NCBI GenBank assembly: GCA_002725275.1
Contig: PBOE01000005.1
Location: 15,345 to 22,162 of the forward strand
DNA: 6,818 bases
Direction: 5' to 3'
DNA from: Methanobacteriota archaeon
GTDB taxonomy: Archaea > Thermoplasmatota > Poseidoniia > Poseidoniales > Poseidoniaceae
The notes beneath the pieces are model-generated. The model was not told the DNA's origin and searched no databases. It was given only the letters and a program-made list of their open reading frames with translations. Both the position numbers and the translations under genes were made by a program. The first letter of the stretch is position 1, and each line of letters begins with the position of its first letter. Shown piece by piece: positions 5,478-6,818 of the stretch.

Positions 5478-6818
5478 TCAGTTCCGAGCGGGAAAATAGC
5501 GTGATTTGAAGGTGGAAAAGGCGAGTTTGGTGTCATCCAGCATCGTGCTGAGGGTTTGCTTGAGCAACTTGAAGGATTCACCGTTTTGTGCCAGTCGGGC
5601 GCCGTTGAGGATGACGATGATCACCGAGAGCTCGTGAATCAAGACCCCCACCCAGAGCTGGTCGTACCACTGCTGAACCACGGCAAAAACCAACGTGACC
5701 GTGATGAAGGCCGAGAAAAAGAGGTTCTGCATCAGGGTGCGCTGCGCTTGGCGAGCGAGGTCGACCATGTTCGTCAGCAGGCGAGGGTCATCGCCCGGAA
5801 TAAGCACGTCGGCGGCCTCGAGGTTCACCGCTTCACCGGTGCCAATGGCCACGCCAACGTCGGCCACGGCCAGCGCAGCAGCGTCGTTGAAACCGTCGCC
5901 CACCATCATCGTGACGTGAGAACTCGAGCGTGCCTGAACCCACTGAACCTTTTCTTCGGGGCTGAGTCCACCGTGAGCAGCACTTTCCGGTAATCCCACG
6001 GACCGGGCGAATTCGGAGACGGCATGCTGATGGTCTCCTGAAAGGATTTCAACGTTGATGTTGCGTTCTCGCATGGCGGTAATGAGTTCAACCGAACCGT
6101 CCCGCGTGTCGTCGTGGACGAAGGTGACGATGGCGATGCCCACCCGGTCTTTGACCAGCAGGCTGGCGCCATGCCCCTCGCTCTTGGCCGTCTCGAACGC
6201 CTGAAGAAGCCGGTCCTCCACGTCAACACCCATGGATTCGGCTTTGTCCGGTCGAATGAACGCCACCTCGGCAGCACCGTGCTTTCCAGCGACACCGGCG
6301 TCGATGTCGGTCAAATTCTTGATGTTCGCCGGTTTGACGCCTTCGGCCTCGCAGTGTTCCACGATGCTCAGGGCGTAAGGGTGATTTGAGCGGGCCTCCA
6401 ACCCCATCATGATCTGGAGAGCGGATGCTTGACGTCGGCCCTTTCCGAGCACCACGTCCCCGATTTTGGGTTTCCCCGAGGTCAGCGTACCGGTCTTGTC
6501 GAGCAGGATATGGTTGACGTGAGCCATCCGTTCCAGTGCATCGCCGCCCCGAACAACTGCACCGCTCTGTGCGGCGTTGGAGAGCGCCGCCGCATGAGGA
6601 ACGGGCGTGGCCAACAAGAGAGCGCAGGGGCAAGAAACAACCCAGAGAAGCAGGATGATTTTCCAGTCGTCCGGGAAGGCAAAGTACCACACAACAAAGG
6701 CGCCGAACAGCACCAGTGGAACCCACACGGCGGTGAATTTCTCAATGCCGCTGTGAAGTCGTGGCGGGACTTCACGGAAGGTGTGGACAGCGTCGATGAG
6801 GCCGGACAGTCGCGTGTT
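5478..6818 (-). CDS. P1B-type heavy-metal-transporting ATPase, C-terminal part (5' end outside window)
   Basis: The frame is open from the window edge to the TGA at 5478, giving 446 residues; the metal-binding N-terminus, first membrane segments and actuator domain are missing. Residue numbers count from the edge. The membrane helix around 35-75 contains the ion-binding CPC motif (63-65). The phosphorylated aspartate is in DKTGT (D107). The P1B-specific HP dipeptide, in SNHPYA, is at 146-147 in the nucleotide-binding domain. The hinge Mg-binding motif GDGFND is at 307-312, followed by GVAIGTG. The last two membrane helices are about 365-410 and end in HELSVIIVILNGARL; a 35-residue cytoplasmic tail follows. 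These motifs identify ATP-driven export of a heavy-metal ion at the cell membrane. The TM8 'HE' resembles P1B-4 pumps (Co/Zn/Fe), while CPC is typical of P1B-1 and P1B-2, so I leave the metal open. The GTG at 6728 is internal, because the coding reads TRLSGLIDAV upstream of it. Confidence 0.95.
   Translation of the reverse strand, partial: NTRLSGLIDAVHTFREVPPRLHSGIEKFTAVWVPLVLFGAFVVWYFAFPDDWKIILLLWVVSCPCALLLATPVPHAAALSNAAQSGAVVRGGDALERMAHVNHILLDKTGTLTSGKPKIGDVVLGKGRRQASALQIMMGLEARSNHPYALSIVEHCEAEGVKPANIKNLTDIDAGVAGKHGAAEVAFIRPDKAESMGVDVEDRLLQAFETAKSEGHGASLLVKDRVGIAIVTFVHDDTRDGSVELITAMRERNINVEILSGDHQHAVSEFARSVGLPESAAHGGLSPEEKVQWVQARSSSHVTMMVGDGFNDAAALAVADVGVAIGTGEAVNLEAADVLIPGDDPRLLTNMVDLARQAQRTLMQNLFFSAFITVTLVFAVVQQWYDQLWVGVLIHELSVIIVILNGARLAQNGESFKLLKQTLSTMLDDTKLAFSTFKSRYFPARN

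Noticed and set aside
4663..5499. A 278-codon open frame on the + strand
   Set aside because: It is antisense to the winged-helix and zinc-ribbon genes, which both show clear family motifs. Its own translation has no recognisable domain.

Overview
The window is about 58-60% GC by eye and holds five protein-coding genes, all on the minus strand and tightly packed. They are given here in transcription order, from high to low coordinates. I see no RNA gene, insertion sequence or CRISPR array. The probable host is a marine euryarchaeon of the Marine Group II (Poseidoniales) type. Three things suggest this: a secreted protein with Asp/Gly-rich 'DGDGYGDN' calcium-binding repeats and the 'DSCPT...GCPD' module typical of that group, an archaeal-looking winged-helix gene with a small zinc-ribbon gene behind it, and TATA-like boxes about 26 nt before the starts of two genes. 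This assignment is an inference from protein style; no marker gene is present.

Layout. (a) 5478-6818: the C-terminal 446 residues of a P1B-type heavy-metal-transporting ATPase; its 5' end lies outside the window. (b) 4900-5409: a 169-residue ArsR-like winged-helix regulator. (c) 4503-4895: a 130-residue protein with three consecutive CxxC/CxxC zinc ribbons, starting 4 nt after the regulator's stop and almost certainly co-transcribed with it. (d) 1961-4411: an 816-residue protein that is nearly all charged coiled coil, followed by a Pro/Ala/Met-rich tail. (e) 1-1898: the N-terminal 632 residues of a secreted protein with a signal peptide, a propeller-like domain and thrombospondin-type-3-like calcium repeats; its 3' end lies outside the window.

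How the genes relate. The ATPase would export a metal ion. The cysteine-free winged-helix protein and the zinc-ribbon protein probably form one regulatory unit, though nothing in the sequence shows that they control the ATPase. The coiled-coil gene and the secreted-protein gene each have a TATA-like box and are probably separate transcripts.

The most unusual item is the coiled-coil protein. Its rod contains a 76-residue repeating unit that aligns without gaps over three copies, with degenerate copies on both sides, and its disordered tail carries duplicated short Arg/Pro motifs. It looks like a repeat-built structural or scaffold protein of unknown function. The secreted protein contains four consecutive 27-residue (81-bp) calcium-binding repeats with exact spacing.
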